Below are positions 23,936 to 32,127 of a stretch of 36,492 nucleotides of DNA, piece after piece. The position numbers and the translations under genes were made by a program. Position 1 is the first letter of the stretch. Each line of letters opens with the position of its first letter. Source of the stretch: an uncultured Actinomycetes bacterium (GTDB lineage Bacteria; Actinomycetota; Thermoleophilia; Miltoncostaeales; Miltoncostaeaceae); NCBI GenBank assembly GCA_937871165.1, contig CALMXK010000079.1, positions 1 to 36,492 on the forward strand. The letters are read 5' to 3'. The notes under the pieces were generated by a model. It ran no database searches. It was not told the DNA's origin and saw nothing but the letters and a program-made list of their open reading frames with translations.

Positions 23936-25038
23936 CGCGGGACGGCGTCCCGGGCGTGCGCCACGCCTTCGAGCAGCTGGATGAACGACGCCTCGAACTT
24001 GCTGACACCTTCGTGCTCAAGCAGCGCCGTCACGTCGTCGTAGCTCACGCCGGCGGCAGCCAACTCCTTCATGAACGCATGGGCTTCGGCCACGTTGCGC
24101 TTGACCGTGTCTGGGCGCGGGTTGCCGTGATCCTGGAACGCGGCGATCGTCTCCTCCGGCATCGTGTTCACCGTGTTCTTGCCGATGAGCTCGTCCACGT
24201 ACATCGTGTCCGGGTACGCCGGGTCCTTCGTCGATGTGGACGCCCACAGACAGCGCTGCGGATGGGCGCCCTTTGCGGCAAGGGCCTCCCACGCCGGGCC
24301 GCTGAACAGCCGCTCGTACGCCTCGTACGCCAGTCGCGCGTTGGCCACGGCCAGCTTGCCCTTCAGGTCATCGTGCCCGCCGATGGCGTCCAGGCGCTTG
24401 TCCGCCTCGCTGTCGACACGTGAGACGAAGAAGCTCGCGACGCTGTGGACCGTGCTCGGATCGCCGCCGTCTTCGACGAGTCGTGTGAGGCCGTCGATGT
24501 AGGCGTTCACGACCTCCACGTAGCGCTCGAGCGAGAAGATCAGCGTGACGTTGATGGACTTGCCGCGCGCGATCATCTCCTCGATGGCGGCCAGGCTCGG
24601 TTTGGTCGCGGGAATCTTGACCATGAGATTGCGCTTGTTGATCTGCGTGTGGAAGCGCATGGCCTCATCCAAAGTGGCCTGGATGTCAAATGCGAAGCGC
24701 GGGTCGACCTCCATCGAGACGTACCCGTCGTGCCCGCCGGTCGCCTCCCAGACCGGATCCAGAATGTCGCACGCATCGGCGACATCCTGCGACGCCAGGG
24801 CGACGAAGATCTCTTTGGGATCACTCGTGGTCGCGACAACCTCGCGAAGCTGCGCGTCGTACGCCTGCCCGTCGGCGAGCGCCTTCTGGAAGATCGTCGG
24901 GTTGGAGGTCACTCCAGTGACGGCGTCCTCGGCGATCATGCGGGCGAGCCCGCCCTCCGTGACGAGGTCTCGGGAGAGGTTGTCCACCCATACGCTCTGT
25001 CCAAGCGCGGCAAGACGGTGCAGATTCGAGTCGGCCAT
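23932..25038 (-). CDS. tal: Transaldolase
   Basis: A 368-residue pentose phosphate enzyme that moves dihydroxyacetone units between sugar phosphates. It begins LAALGQSVWVDNLSRDLV, with TGVTSNPTIFQKAL near 41-54 and the Schiff-base Lys141 in NLMVKIPATKPSLAAIEEM. INVTLIFSLERYVEVVNAYI, ASFFVSRVDSEADKRLD and RCLWASTSTKDPAYPDTMYV are further blocks of the longer (about 370) actinobacterial/cyanobacterial type. ATG 25038 follows AAGGAAGA at four bases; the open frame upstream to 25509 is antisense to the next gene. It leads a two-gene unit with the hydrolase. Confidence 0.96.
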   Translation of the reverse strand: MADSNLHRLAALGQSVWVDNLSRDLVTEGGLARMIAEDAVTGVTSNPTIFQKALADGQAYDAQLREVVATTSDPKEIFVALASQDVADACDILDPVWEATGGHDGYVSMEVDPRFAFDIQATLDEAMRFHTQINKRNLMVKIPATKPSLAAIEEMIARGKSINVTLIFSLERYVEVVNAYIDGLTRLVEDGGDPSTVHSVASFFVSRVDSEADKRLDAIGGHDDLKGKLAVANARLAYEAYERLFSGPAWEALAAKGAHPQRCLWASTSTKDPAYPDTMYVDELIGKNTVNTMPEETIAAFQDHGNPRPDTVKRNVAEAHAFMKELAAAGVSYDDVTALLEHEGVSKFEASFIQLLEGVAHARDAVPR

Positions 25039-25142
25039 CGTGTCTTCCTTCCGTTTCGACGCCTCAGCGTATCGTGTCCGCCCCGGATATGGACGACGTC
25101 CGGCCCGCGACACATCGCGGCGGAACGATCCGACGCAGGTCG

Positions 25143-25148
25143 TACACT
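25143..25148 (+). promoter_or_regulatory. -10 box before the HExxH peptidase gene
   Basis: TACACT lies eight bases before the ATG at 25157, with no ribosome site. Confidence 0.5.
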
Positions 25149-25156
25149 TGCGCGCA

Positions 25157-26362
25157 ATGAGCACTCCCGAGCCGCCATCCGCCGCCGCACCAGCCTCCAC
25201 GACCCGGCGGGCCTTTCTCGCCATCATCGCTGCGGGCCTCGCCGTGTTCGTTGGACTTGGCGTCTTGGCCGCCAAGTTTCCAAGTACGTCGACCACCGCA
25301 CCCTCGGCGGCTGCCACCACAAACACGACCTCGACGACGGCGGTCGACCAGACGGCGCGCCTGGCGGCGATCCAACAGTCCGCCGAGCAACTGCGCTCGG
25401 TGTCGCTCGGCCACCCGGTGGCGGTGGAGCGGATCGATCGGCAGCAGGCGACGTCACTCATCAGGCGCCTGATCGCCGCCGAGGCCGACGCCCGCCGAAC
25501 TGCGGCCACCGATGACGCGCTGCACCTGCTTGGAGCGCTCGGCGCCGACGAACACCTGCAGACACTCCAGACAGACGGGCTCGCCGCCCAGGTGGCGGGC
25601 CTCTACGACCCGGCGACGAAGAAGCTGTACGTCGTCGACGGTACCGCGGCGCAGGCCACCGACAGCACCCTTTTGCACGAGATCGTGCACGCGCTGCAGG
25701 ACGCACGCTATGACCTGCAGCGCGAGGTCCTCGCCCCACGGCCGTTCGACGCCGATGGTGAGAGTGCCGCCCAGGCAGTGGCAGAAGGCGACGCCACGGA
25801 GGTGCAGACCCGCTACCTGCAGTCACAGGGTGTTGCGGGCGCGATCGGCGAACTCGGCGGCGCGCTCAACCAGCTGTCGGAGGTCCCCGCCGACCAGCGT
25901 CGCCTTCCGCCGTTTCTGCAGCGCTCGCTGGAGTTCCCGTACATCCGCGGCGCCAGGTTCGTTACGACGCTCCGCGCACGTGGCGGTGAGGCCGCCGTCG
26001 ATCGCGCGTTTCGCAATCCGCCAAAGAGCACGCTGCAGGTACTGATCCCCGAGCGGTACCTTGCGGGCAACCGTCCGCCCGTCGCCGTCACGCTTCCGAA
26101 ACCCGACGCTCGGGCGCAGCGTGTGCTGAGCACCACCTTTGGCGCGGCGGACCTGTTGGCCCTCGGGATCGATGAGACCGTCGTGCGGACCTGGCGCGGT
26201 GGCAAGATCGCGCTCGACCGGGTCGGTCGCCGCCGCATCCTCTCGATGGTGGTATCGACCATCCGTCCCGCCGATCTCGCCCGGGCACTGCGTCGGACCC
26301 TTCCACGTCAAGCGCAGGTACGTGTCGGCCGTGCCGCAGTGTCGGTTCGCATCGTGGGGTGA
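25157..26362 (+). CDS. Secreted or anchored HExxH zinc metallopeptidase
   Basis: A 401-residue protein. Residues 16-40 (TTRRAFLAIIAAGLAVFVGL) carry an RRxFL pair before a hydrophobic stretch, which fits a Tat signal or an N-terminal anchor; a Thr/Ala/Ser-rich linker follows. The zinc motif LLHEIVHALQDARYDL has His174, Glu175 and His178. AQAVAEGDATEVQ some 40 residues later is the usual place for the third ligand Glu. I know this pattern (HExxHALQD, then EGDA) from uncharacterised actinobacterial metallopeptidases; the substrate is unknown. The stop overlaps the GTG of the CDF gene (GTGA), so the two are coupled. Confidence 0.82.
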   Translation: MSTPEPPSAAAPASTTRRAFLAIIAAGLAVFVGLGVLAAKFPSTSTTAPSAAATTNTTSTTAVDQTARLAAIQQSAEQLRSVSLGHPVAVERIDRQQATSLIRRLIAAEADARRTAATDDALHLLGALGADEHLQTLQTDGLAAQVAGLYDPATKKLYVVDGTAAQATDSTLLHEIVHALQDARYDLQREVLAPRPFDADGESAAQAVAEGDATEVQTRYLQSQGVAGAIGELGGALNQLSEVPADQRRLPPFLQRSLEFPYIRGARFVTTLRARGGEAAVDRAFRNPPKSTLQVLIPERYLAGNRPPVAVTLPKPDARAQRVLSTTFGAADLLALGIDETVVRTWRGGKIALDRVGRRRILSMVVSTIRPADLARALRRTLPRQAQVRVGRAAVSVRIVG

Positions 26363-27327
26363 GCATGGCCGCCCACGACCACTCCCACCACGACCACGCG
26401 CACGGGGATCCCCTTCAGAGCCATGTGACCACGACGAACCGCACCCGGTTGTGGATCACGCTTGTCCTGATCCTCGGCTTCATGGTCGTGGAGATCGTCG
26501 TCGGCGTTCTCGCAGACTCCGTCGCGTTGCTGGCCGACGCCGGGCACATGGTGATCGATGCCGCCGCCATCGCCTTGTCGCTCGTCGCGCTTGAATATTC
26601 GACACGCCCGGCGGGCGGGCGCTGGACCTTCGGTTTTCGCCGTGTGGAGATCCTCGCCGCGCAGATCAACGGGTTCACCCTGTTCGTCCTGGCCGGCGGG
26701 GTGATCGTCGAATCGGTGCGGCGACTGGCGGCTCCCGGTGAGGTGGAGGGAGGATGGGTTCTCGCGGTGGCGGCGATCGGCGCGGTCGTCAACCTGCTGG
26801 CGCTGTGGATCCTCTCCGGAGCGGACCGTCGGAGTCTGAACATCGAAGGCAGCTTCCAGCACGTACTGATGGATCTGTTCGGCTCGGTGGCGGCGATCAT
26901 CGCCGGTGCGGTGATCCTGTGGACCGGCTTCAATCGTGCCGACGCCATCGCCGCGCTGGCGGTTGCCGTGCTCATGCTCCGCTCCGCGTGGGGACTGGTG
27001 GGCGCAAGCTCGCGGGTGCTCATGCAGGCGGCCCCGAGCGGAATCGATCCGGATGAGGTGGGGCGGGACATGGCCTGCTTGTCGGGGGTCGTCCAGGTGC
27101 ACGACCTGCACATCTGGGAGGTGACCTCGGGGTTTCCGACCCTGTCGGCCCACCTCGTGGTCGCACGCACGGCCGACGCCCAGTCGGTGCGCCGCGTCGT
27201 GGAGACCCGGCTGCGCGAGCGGTACGGAATCGAACACTCCACATTGCAGACCGACCATGAGGCGCCGCGCCTGCACACCGTGGCACGGGACGATCGACCG
27301 CCGAAGCCGGACGGGCAAGAGGTGTAA
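26359..27327 (+). CDS. Cation diffusion facilitator (zinc/cobalt-type exporter)
   Basis: A 322-residue antiporter that exports divalent metal in exchange for protons. The N-terminus is His-rich (HDHSHHDHAHG). Six membrane segments follow; segment II contains LLADAGHMVIDAAAIAL and segment V FQHVLMDLFGSVAAII, which give the His-x-x-x-Asp metal site. The cytoplasmic C-terminal domain (VVQVHDLHIWEVTSG, LSAHLVV) is that of the CzcD/ZitB-like subgroup. Two starts are possible, GTG 26359 overlapping the peptidase stop and ATG 26365. Metal preference is inferred from subgroup. Confidence 0.95.
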   Translation: MSMAAHDHSHHDHAHGDPLQSHVTTTNRTRLWITLVLILGFMVVEIVVGVLADSVALLADAGHMVIDAAAIALSLVALEYSTRPAGGRWTFGFRRVEILAAQINGFTLFVLAGGVIVESVRRLAAPGEVEGGWVLAVAAIGAVVNLLALWILSGADRRSLNIEGSFQHVLMDLFGSVAAIIAGAVILWTGFNRADAIAALAVAVLMLRSAWGLVGASSRVLMQAAPSGIDPDEVGRDMACLSGVVQVHDLHIWEVTSGFPTLSAHLVVARTADAQSVRRVVETRLRERYGIEHSTLQTDHEAPRLHTVARDDRPPKPDGQEV

Positions 27328-27330
27328 GTT
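27325..27330 (+). promoter_or_regulatory. -10 box, leaderless start of hom
   Basis: TAAGTT, which begins with the stop codon of the CDF gene, lies six bases before the GTG at 27337. No ribosome site is present. Confidence 0.5.
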
Positions 27331-27336
27331 TCGCCG

Positions 27337-28653
27337 GTGAGCAGCGATCAGACCCCAGTACGCATCGGCCTTCTTGGCATCGGCACCGTCGGCGGCGGCA
27401 CCTGGGAGGTGCTGACGCGAAACGCCCGTGAGATCACGCGGCGAGTCGGTCGACCGATTGCCATCACGAAGGTGGCCGACCTCAACACGGCGCTCGCGCG
27501 CGAGGTCACTGGTGGCGCGATCACCGTGACCGACGACGCGTGGTCGGTTGTCAAGGACCCCGACATCGACATCGTCATCGAGCTGATCGGCGGCTACGGC
27601 ATCGCCAAGGATCTGACCTTGGCCGCCATCGAAAACGGCAAACACGTCGTGACGGCCAACAAGGCCATGCTTGCGGTTCACGGCAACGAGATCTTTGCAG
27701 CCGCGTCGCGCAACGGCGTCGTGGTGGCGTTCGAGGCCGCGGTCGGTGGTGGCATCCCCATCATCAAGGCCTTGCGCGAAGGACTCGTGGCCAACCAGAT
27801 CGACTGGATCGTCGGCATCATCAACGGCACGACGAACTTCATCCTGAGCGAGATGCGCTCCCGCGGTGTCAGCTTCACCGACGCGTTGGCGGACGCGCAG
27901 GCGAACGGCTACGCGGAAGCGGACCCGACGTTCGACGTCGAAGGTATCGACGCGGGCCACAAGGTGGCGCTCATGTCGGCCATGGCGTTTGGCGTGCCGG
28001 TGATGTTCGATCAGGCGCACGTCGAGGGCATCTCGTCCATCGAACAGGCCGACATCCGGTACGCCGAAGAGCTGGGGTACCGGCTGAAGCTCCTGGGCAT
28101 CACCAAACGTCGCCCCGGCGGGATCGAGCTGCGCGTCCATCCGACGTTGGTGCCGACCAACCGCCTGATCGCAAACGTCGAAGGCGTGATGAACGCGGTG
28201 ATGGTCGACGGCGACGCCGTCGGTCAGACGCTCTACTACGGCGCGGGCGCCGGCTCCCAACCAACCGCCTCTGCCGTCATCGCCGACCTTGTCGATGTGG
28301 CCCGTCTCATCACCGCCGACCCCGAACACCGGGTGCCGCACCTGGCATTCCAGCCCGATCAGCTCGCCGACCTGCCGGTTCTGCCGATCGACGACGTGAC
28401 AAGCGCGTACTACATGCGCCTGCGTGTCGCGGACAAACCGGGTGTGCTCGCGGAGGTCACCGGCATTTTGGCCGACGGCCAGATCTCGATCGACGCCGTC
28501 ATCCAGAAGGAATCGGACATCGACTCCGCCACGATCGTGTTGCTCACCCACGAGTGCGTCGAGCGGAACCTGCGGGCGGCGATCGCACGCATCGAGGCCC
28601 TGCCGGCCAACCTGGCGCCCGTGATTTCGCTGCGCATGGAGAAGCTCGACTGA
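27337..28653 (+). CDS. hom: Homoserine dehydrogenase with ACT domain
   Basis: A 438-residue enzyme that reduces aspartate semialdehyde to homoserine, the branch point to threonine and methionine. IGLLGIGTVGGGTWEVL binds NAD(P), HVVTANKAMLA and VAFEAAVGGGIPIIKALREG follow, IVGIINGTTNFILSEM is the signature and YAEADPTFDVEGIDAGHKVA holds the catalytic Asp/Lys region. Residues about 355-438 are an ACT domain (RLRVADKPGVLAEVTGILAD), which gives threonine feedback in Gram-positive enzymes. It is followed by lysA and thrB on the same strand. Confidence 0.97.
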   Translation: MSSDQTPVRIGLLGIGTVGGGTWEVLTRNAREITRRVGRPIAITKVADLNTALAREVTGGAITVTDDAWSVVKDPDIDIVIELIGGYGIAKDLTLAAIENGKHVVTANKAMLAVHGNEIFAAASRNGVVVAFEAAVGGGIPIIKALREGLVANQIDWIVGIINGTTNFILSEMRSRGVSFTDALADAQANGYAEADPTFDVEGIDAGHKVALMSAMAFGVPVMFDQAHVEGISSIEQADIRYAEELGYRLKLLGITKRRPGGIELRVHPTLVPTNRLIANVEGVMNAVMVDGDAVGQTLYYGAGAGSQPTASAVIADLVDVARLITADPEHRVPHLAFQPDQLADLPVLPIDDVTSAYYMRLRVADKPGVLAEVTGILADGQISIDAVIQKESDIDSATIVLLTHECVERNLRAAIARIEALPANLAPVISLRMEKLD

Positions 28654-28735
28654 TCGTCCGCGGCGCCCTGCGACGGACATTCGACTGGGGCGGTTCGGAG
28701 ATTCGGTCGCGCGATCTGGTACCGTGCCGCCGCTG

Positions 28736-30040
28736 ATGAACGCCCTTGCACATGTACTTCCGCCCAGCGCGGAGGCCACGCCCGAGGGGCACCTCGCGAT
28801 CGGCGGATGCGACCTCGTGCGACTTGCCGAGGAGTACGGCACACCGCTTGCGATCTTCGACGAGGGCCTCCTGCGCACGACCGCGCGCGCCTATCGGGAC
28901 GCTTTCGCCGCCCACTCGCCCAACGTCGACATCTTCTACGCGAGCAAGGCCTACTTCGGGATGGCGATGCTGAAGATCGCCGCCGAGGAGGGACTTGGCG
29001 TCGACGTGGCATCGGGTGGCGAGCTGGCCGCGGCGGTGCGTGCGGGCTTTCCGCCGGAGCGCATCGAACTGCACGGCAACAACAAGGACGCCTCCGAGAT
29101 CGCGGCCGCACTGGATGCCGGCGTCGGCATGATGATCGTCGACTCGTTCGACGAGATCGCGCTGCTCGATCGCATCTGCACCGAACGCGGCGTCACCCAG
29201 TCCGTGCTGATCCGGGTGACGCCCGGGGTCAAGCCGTCCACGCATGCGTTCATCTCCACAGGGCAACTCGACTCGAAGTTCGGATTCTCGATCGAAAGTG
29301 GCGCCGCATCCGACGCCGTGCAGGCGTGTCGCGCCGCGGCGGGCATCGAACTTCGTGGCCTTCACTGCCACATCGGCTCCCAGATCTTCGAGCTCGGCAG
29401 CTACCCGGCGGCGGCGGAGATCATCGCCGACTTCATCGCCGACGTCGGCTTTGAGGATCTGACGATCATGAACATGGGCGGTGGACTCGGCGTCGCATAC
29501 ACCGACGATCAACTCCCACCGTCGATCGAGCGTTTTGCCGACGTGGTGATGGAATCGGTCGCGAAAGAGTGGGCGCGCATCGGTGCACCCATGCCGCGTG
29601 TGCAGGTGGAGCCGGGACGAAGCATGGTTGCCCGTGCGGGTGCGACCGTCTACCGGGTGGGAACCGTCAAGGACATCCCCGGTGTGCGCACGTACGTGGC
29701 TGTCGATGGTGGGATGAGCGACCTGTTGCGGCCGATGCTCTACGGGTCGGTGTACTCGCCGCTTCTTGCCAACAAGGCCGACCACGAGGCGACCGGCCTG
29801 TTTCGCATCGTCGGAAAGCATTGCGAGAGCGGCGACGTCCTGGTGCAGGAGGCGCATCTGCCGAGCGTCGAGGTGGGGGACCTGGTGTGCCTGCCCGCTG
29901 CAGGCGCGTACGGAATCTCGATGGCGTCGAACTACAACGGGGTCACACGTCCCGCCGTGGTGTTCGTGGATGGTGGCACCGCTCGTCTGGTGACGCGGCG
30001 CGAGACGCACGACGACCTGTTCGCCCGCGAGCTCTCGTAG
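28736..30040 (+). CDS. lysA: Diaminopimelate decarboxylase
   Basis: A 434-residue PLP enzyme of fold type III that makes lysine from meso-diaminopimelate. FYASKAYFGMAML near residue 69 holds the PLP Lys, GVDVASGGELAAA follows, LHCHIGSQIFE and MGGGLGVAYT are cofactor and dimer motifs, EPGRSMVARAGATVY binds phosphate and substrate, and KHCESGDVL carries the active-site Cys of the partner subunit. The ATG at 28736 starts ten bases after a TACCGT box; the GTG at 28724 overlaps that box and is less likely. Confidence 0.95.
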   Translation: MNALAHVLPPSAEATPEGHLAIGGCDLVRLAEEYGTPLAIFDEGLLRTTARAYRDAFAAHSPNVDIFYASKAYFGMAMLKIAAEEGLGVDVASGGELAAAVRAGFPPERIELHGNNKDASEIAAALDAGVGMMIVDSFDEIALLDRICTERGVTQSVLIRVTPGVKPSTHAFISTGQLDSKFGFSIESGAASDAVQACRAAAGIELRGLHCHIGSQIFELGSYPAAAEIIADFIADVGFEDLTIMNMGGGLGVAYTDDQLPPSIERFADVVMESVAKEWARIGAPMPRVQVEPGRSMVARAGATVYRVGTVKDIPGVRTYVAVDGGMSDLLRPMLYGSVYSPLLANKADHEATGLFRIVGKHCESGDVLVQEAHLPSVEVGDLVCLPAAGAYGISMASNYNGVTRPAVVFVDGGTARLVTRRETHDDLFARELS

Positions 30041-30137
30041 ACGCTGCAGGGGTGGACGGGCGGCGACGTCGCCTGCGAAGCACGACGCGCCTCCGGCCAG
30101 CTCGGCGCATCGGAGCGGTTTCGGGCAGGATGGGAGC

Positions 30138-30182
30138 GTGAAAATTCTTCCTGCGCCTCTTGATCGGATGCCACGTGGCTGA
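30138..30182 (+). CDS. Possible 14-residue leader peptide before thrB
   Basis: CAGGAT (30126-30131) is six bases before a GTG that opens the frame MKILPAPLDRMPRG and stops at TGA 30180-30182, eight bases into thrB. The box-to-start spacing is that of the leaderless genes here, and the overlap would couple translation to thrB, which has no ribosome site. It has one Ile and no Thr codon, so it does not look like a classical attenuator. Confidence 0.35.
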   Translation: MKILPAPLDRMPRG

Positions 30183-31107
30183 CGCCATTCGCGTAAGTGC
30201 CCCTGCGACATCCGCCAACCTCGGACCCGGCTTCGACGTGCTCGCCCTCGGGCTTGATCTGTGGAACGACGTGGTGGTGACCAAACGACCGGGGCCGCTC
30301 ACGGTGACGGTCACCGGCGAGGGTGCCGGCGAGATTCCCGAGGATGGTTCCAACCTCGTGTGCCGGGCACTTGCGTCGGGCCTTGGCGTTGCCGAGCTCA
30401 CGGATCTGTCAATCGAGTGCCACAACCGCATCCCGCTCGGTCGTGGACTCGGCGCGTCCGCCGCCGCCACGCTTTCCGGACTTGTTGCCGCCAATGCGCT
30501 CGCCATTTTGCGGTGGGCGCCGACCGATCTGGTGGACCGCGCCGGCGAGATCGAGGGCCATGCGGACAATGCCGCGGCGTGCGTGTGGGGCGGCATCGTG
30601 GCCGTCGGACCCGAGGCCCGCACGACGATGTTCCCGGTTCCGGACGATCTGCTGTTTGTCGTGGTCAGTCCGGAGCAACGGGTGTCGACCGAGGTTGCGC
30701 GCGGTGCGCTCCCGGCCGGCGCGCCGTATGCCGACGTGAGCGCGAGCATGGCGAACGCCATCGGGCTCGCGGTCGCGCTTGAGCGCGGGGACCTGGAGGA
30801 TCTCGCGGAGCTGCTTGTGGATCGCCTGCACGAGCCGTACCGCGCGCCCCTGGTACCGGGTATCGACGCGCTGCGTGCCCTGGTGGGCGAGGGCGGATGC
30901 CTCGGCGCGACGATCTCCGGATCGGGTCCGTCGATGCTGCTGTGGTGCGAGCGTTCGGAGGCGGCGAATGTCGCCAAACGGGCGGAGCAGGCGATGGTGG
31001 ACGCCGGCGTCGCCGCGTCGGCCAAGGTGCTGCGCGTCGCCCCGGGCGGGGTCCGCTGCCGCTGGCTGGATGGCACGGACACGCGGCTGGCGAAGGCCGT
31101 CGGCTAG
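30175..31107 (+). CDS. thrB: Homoserine kinase (GHMP family)
   Basis: A 310-residue kinase that phosphorylates homoserine on the way to threonine. VSAPATSANLGPGFDVLALG is the N-terminal GHMP motif, RIPLGRGLGASAAATLSGL near 85-105 is the ATP phosphate loop, and GGCLGATISGSGPSMLLW near 240 is the third motif. Start is GTG 30175; an upstream TTG at 30160 has no support. The gene is in the order hom-lysA-thrB; threonine synthase is not in the window. Confidence 0.95.
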   Translation: MADAIRVSAPATSANLGPGFDVLALGLDLWNDVVVTKRPGPLTVTVTGEGAGEIPEDGSNLVCRALASGLGVAELTDLSIECHNRIPLGRGLGASAAATLSGLVAANALAILRWAPTDLVDRAGEIEGHADNAAACVWGGIVAVGPEARTTMFPVPDDLLFVVVSPEQRVSTEVARGALPAGAPYADVSASMANAIGLAVALERGDLEDLAELLVDRLHEPYRAPLVPGIDALRALVGEGGCLGATISGSGPSMLLWCERSEAANVAKRAEQAMVDAGVAASAKVLRVAPGGVRCRWLDGTDTRLAKAVG

Positions 31108-31133
31108 CAAATCCCCCGTTTTGCAGGTGTTCT

Positions 31134-31172
31134 AGTTAACCGTTCTGGTGTCAGACACCAGAACGGTTAACT
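31134..31172. repeat. Interspersed palindrome, copy 3
   Basis: A perfect 39-base palindrome with 19-base arms (AGTTAACCGTTCTGGTGTC) around a single A. The centre base shows it is inverted relative to copies 1 and 2. It lies between thrB and folP and its right edge touches the expected -35 position of the folP promoter. Confidence 0.93.
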
Positions 31173-31194
31173 GCATGTCGCCCGCAGGCGCCGC

Positions 31195-31200
31195 TACATT
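31195..31200 (+). promoter_or_regulatory. -10 box, leaderless start of the folP-like gene
   Basis: TACATT lies exactly six bases before the GTG at 31207. With a 17-base spacer the -35 would begin at 31172, the last base of palindrome copy 3. Confidence 0.6.
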
Positions 31201-31206
31201 CCCGCT

Positions 31207-32082
31207 GTGAGCTCTGTCGACGCCGCGCGCCAGTGGGTCCACGCCGCCGGCGTGCTCGACTGTTCGCGCTCGCGCCTCATCGGCATCGTCAACGCCACAC
31301 CGGACTCGTTCACCGACGAGGGTGCCCACTACGGTGTCGCGCGTGCGGTGGCGCACGGTGCGCGCCTTGCCGCCCAGGGTGCCGATGTCGTCGAGGTGGG
31401 CGGCGAGTCGTTGCGGTTTTCCGACCGCACCCCGGTCGAGGTTGAGATCGAGCGGGTTGTTCCGGTGATCGAACGTCTCGTCCGCGAGGTGGACACCCCT
31501 GTTGCCGTCGACACCTTCAAAGCGCCGGTCGCGGCCGCCGCCATCGCCGCCGGCGCCGTGATCCTGAACGACCCGACGGGCCTTCGCGACGAAGCGATGC
31601 TCGCCGTGGTGGCCGGCTCGCAGGTCGGCGTCGTGGTGTCGCACTTCTTCGGCGACCCGAAGGTGCGGCCGGTCAGCTTTCCCGATGTCGACGTCCCCAC
31701 AACGGTGGTGGAGTGGGGGCACGCGGCCATCGCTCGGTGCGCCGACCGGGGAATCGACCCTCGTCGCATCGTGATCGACCCCGGCGTCGGCCTCGGCAAG
31801 TCACCGCCACAGGACCTCCAACTGCTGCATCGTCTTGCGGAGCTGCAGGCCCTCGGACGCCCGATCTTCGTGCCGATCTCGAACAAGAAGGTGATCGGCG
31901 CGGTGACCGGCGCGCTCGCAAAACAACGCCTCGGAGGCACCACCGCCGCGCTCACCTGGTGCAGGTCGCAGGGGGCGACGATCTTCCGCGTGCACAACGT
32001 CAAATTCCTTGAGCGCGTACGAACGATGACCGACGCACTCGTTGAGGGACATCCGGCGAGATGGTTCGACGTGCCGAAATGA
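31207..32082 (+). CDS. folP: Dihydropteroate synthase-like protein, divergent
   Basis: A 291-residue TIM-barrel protein of the DHPS family, which joins p-aminobenzoate to the pterin pyrophosphate in folate synthesis. IGIVNATPDSFTDEGAHYG, VAVDTFKAPVAAAAIAAG, LNDPTG, VIDPGVGLGKS and FRVHNVK match the pterin-binding framework. The p-aminobenzoate side differs: the usual ESTRPG loop reads ESLRFS, the usual SRKSFIG reads SNKKVIG, and MHxxG is SHFFG. It may be an active but divergent enzyme or a DHPS homologue with another role, like FolP2 of mycobacteria. No other folate gene is adjacent; glpX follows. Confidence 0.8.
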   Translation: MSSVDAARQWVHAAGVLDCSRSRLIGIVNATPDSFTDEGAHYGVARAVAHGARLAAQGADVVEVGGESLRFSDRTPVEVEIERVVPVIERLVREVDTPVAVDTFKAPVAAAAIAAGAVILNDPTGLRDEAMLAVVAGSQVGVVVSHFFGDPKVRPVSFPDVDVPTTVVEWGHAAIARCADRGIDPRRIVIDPGVGLGKSPPQDLQLLHRLAELQALGRPIFVPISNKKVIGAVTGALAKQRLGGTTAALTWCRSQGATIFRVHNVKFLERVRTMTDALVEGHPARWFDVPK

Positions 32083-32127
32083 GAGAATCGGCCCACTGCG
32101 CCCGAGGTTTGACGAAAGCGAGCTGTG

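Noticed and set aside
26308..28878. 856-codon open frame on the minus strand
   Set aside because: It is antisense to the CDF gene and hom, both certain, and its translation is rich in His, Arg, Asp and Gly with no domain. Long antisense frames are expected at this GC content.
30138..30182. Threonine/isoleucine attenuator
   Set aside because: The leader peptide has no Thr and a single Ile codon, and no terminator/antiterminator pair was found before thrB.
28544..30211. 555-codon open frame on the minus strand
   Set aside because: Antisense to lysA and the ends of hom and thrB; no recognisable domain.
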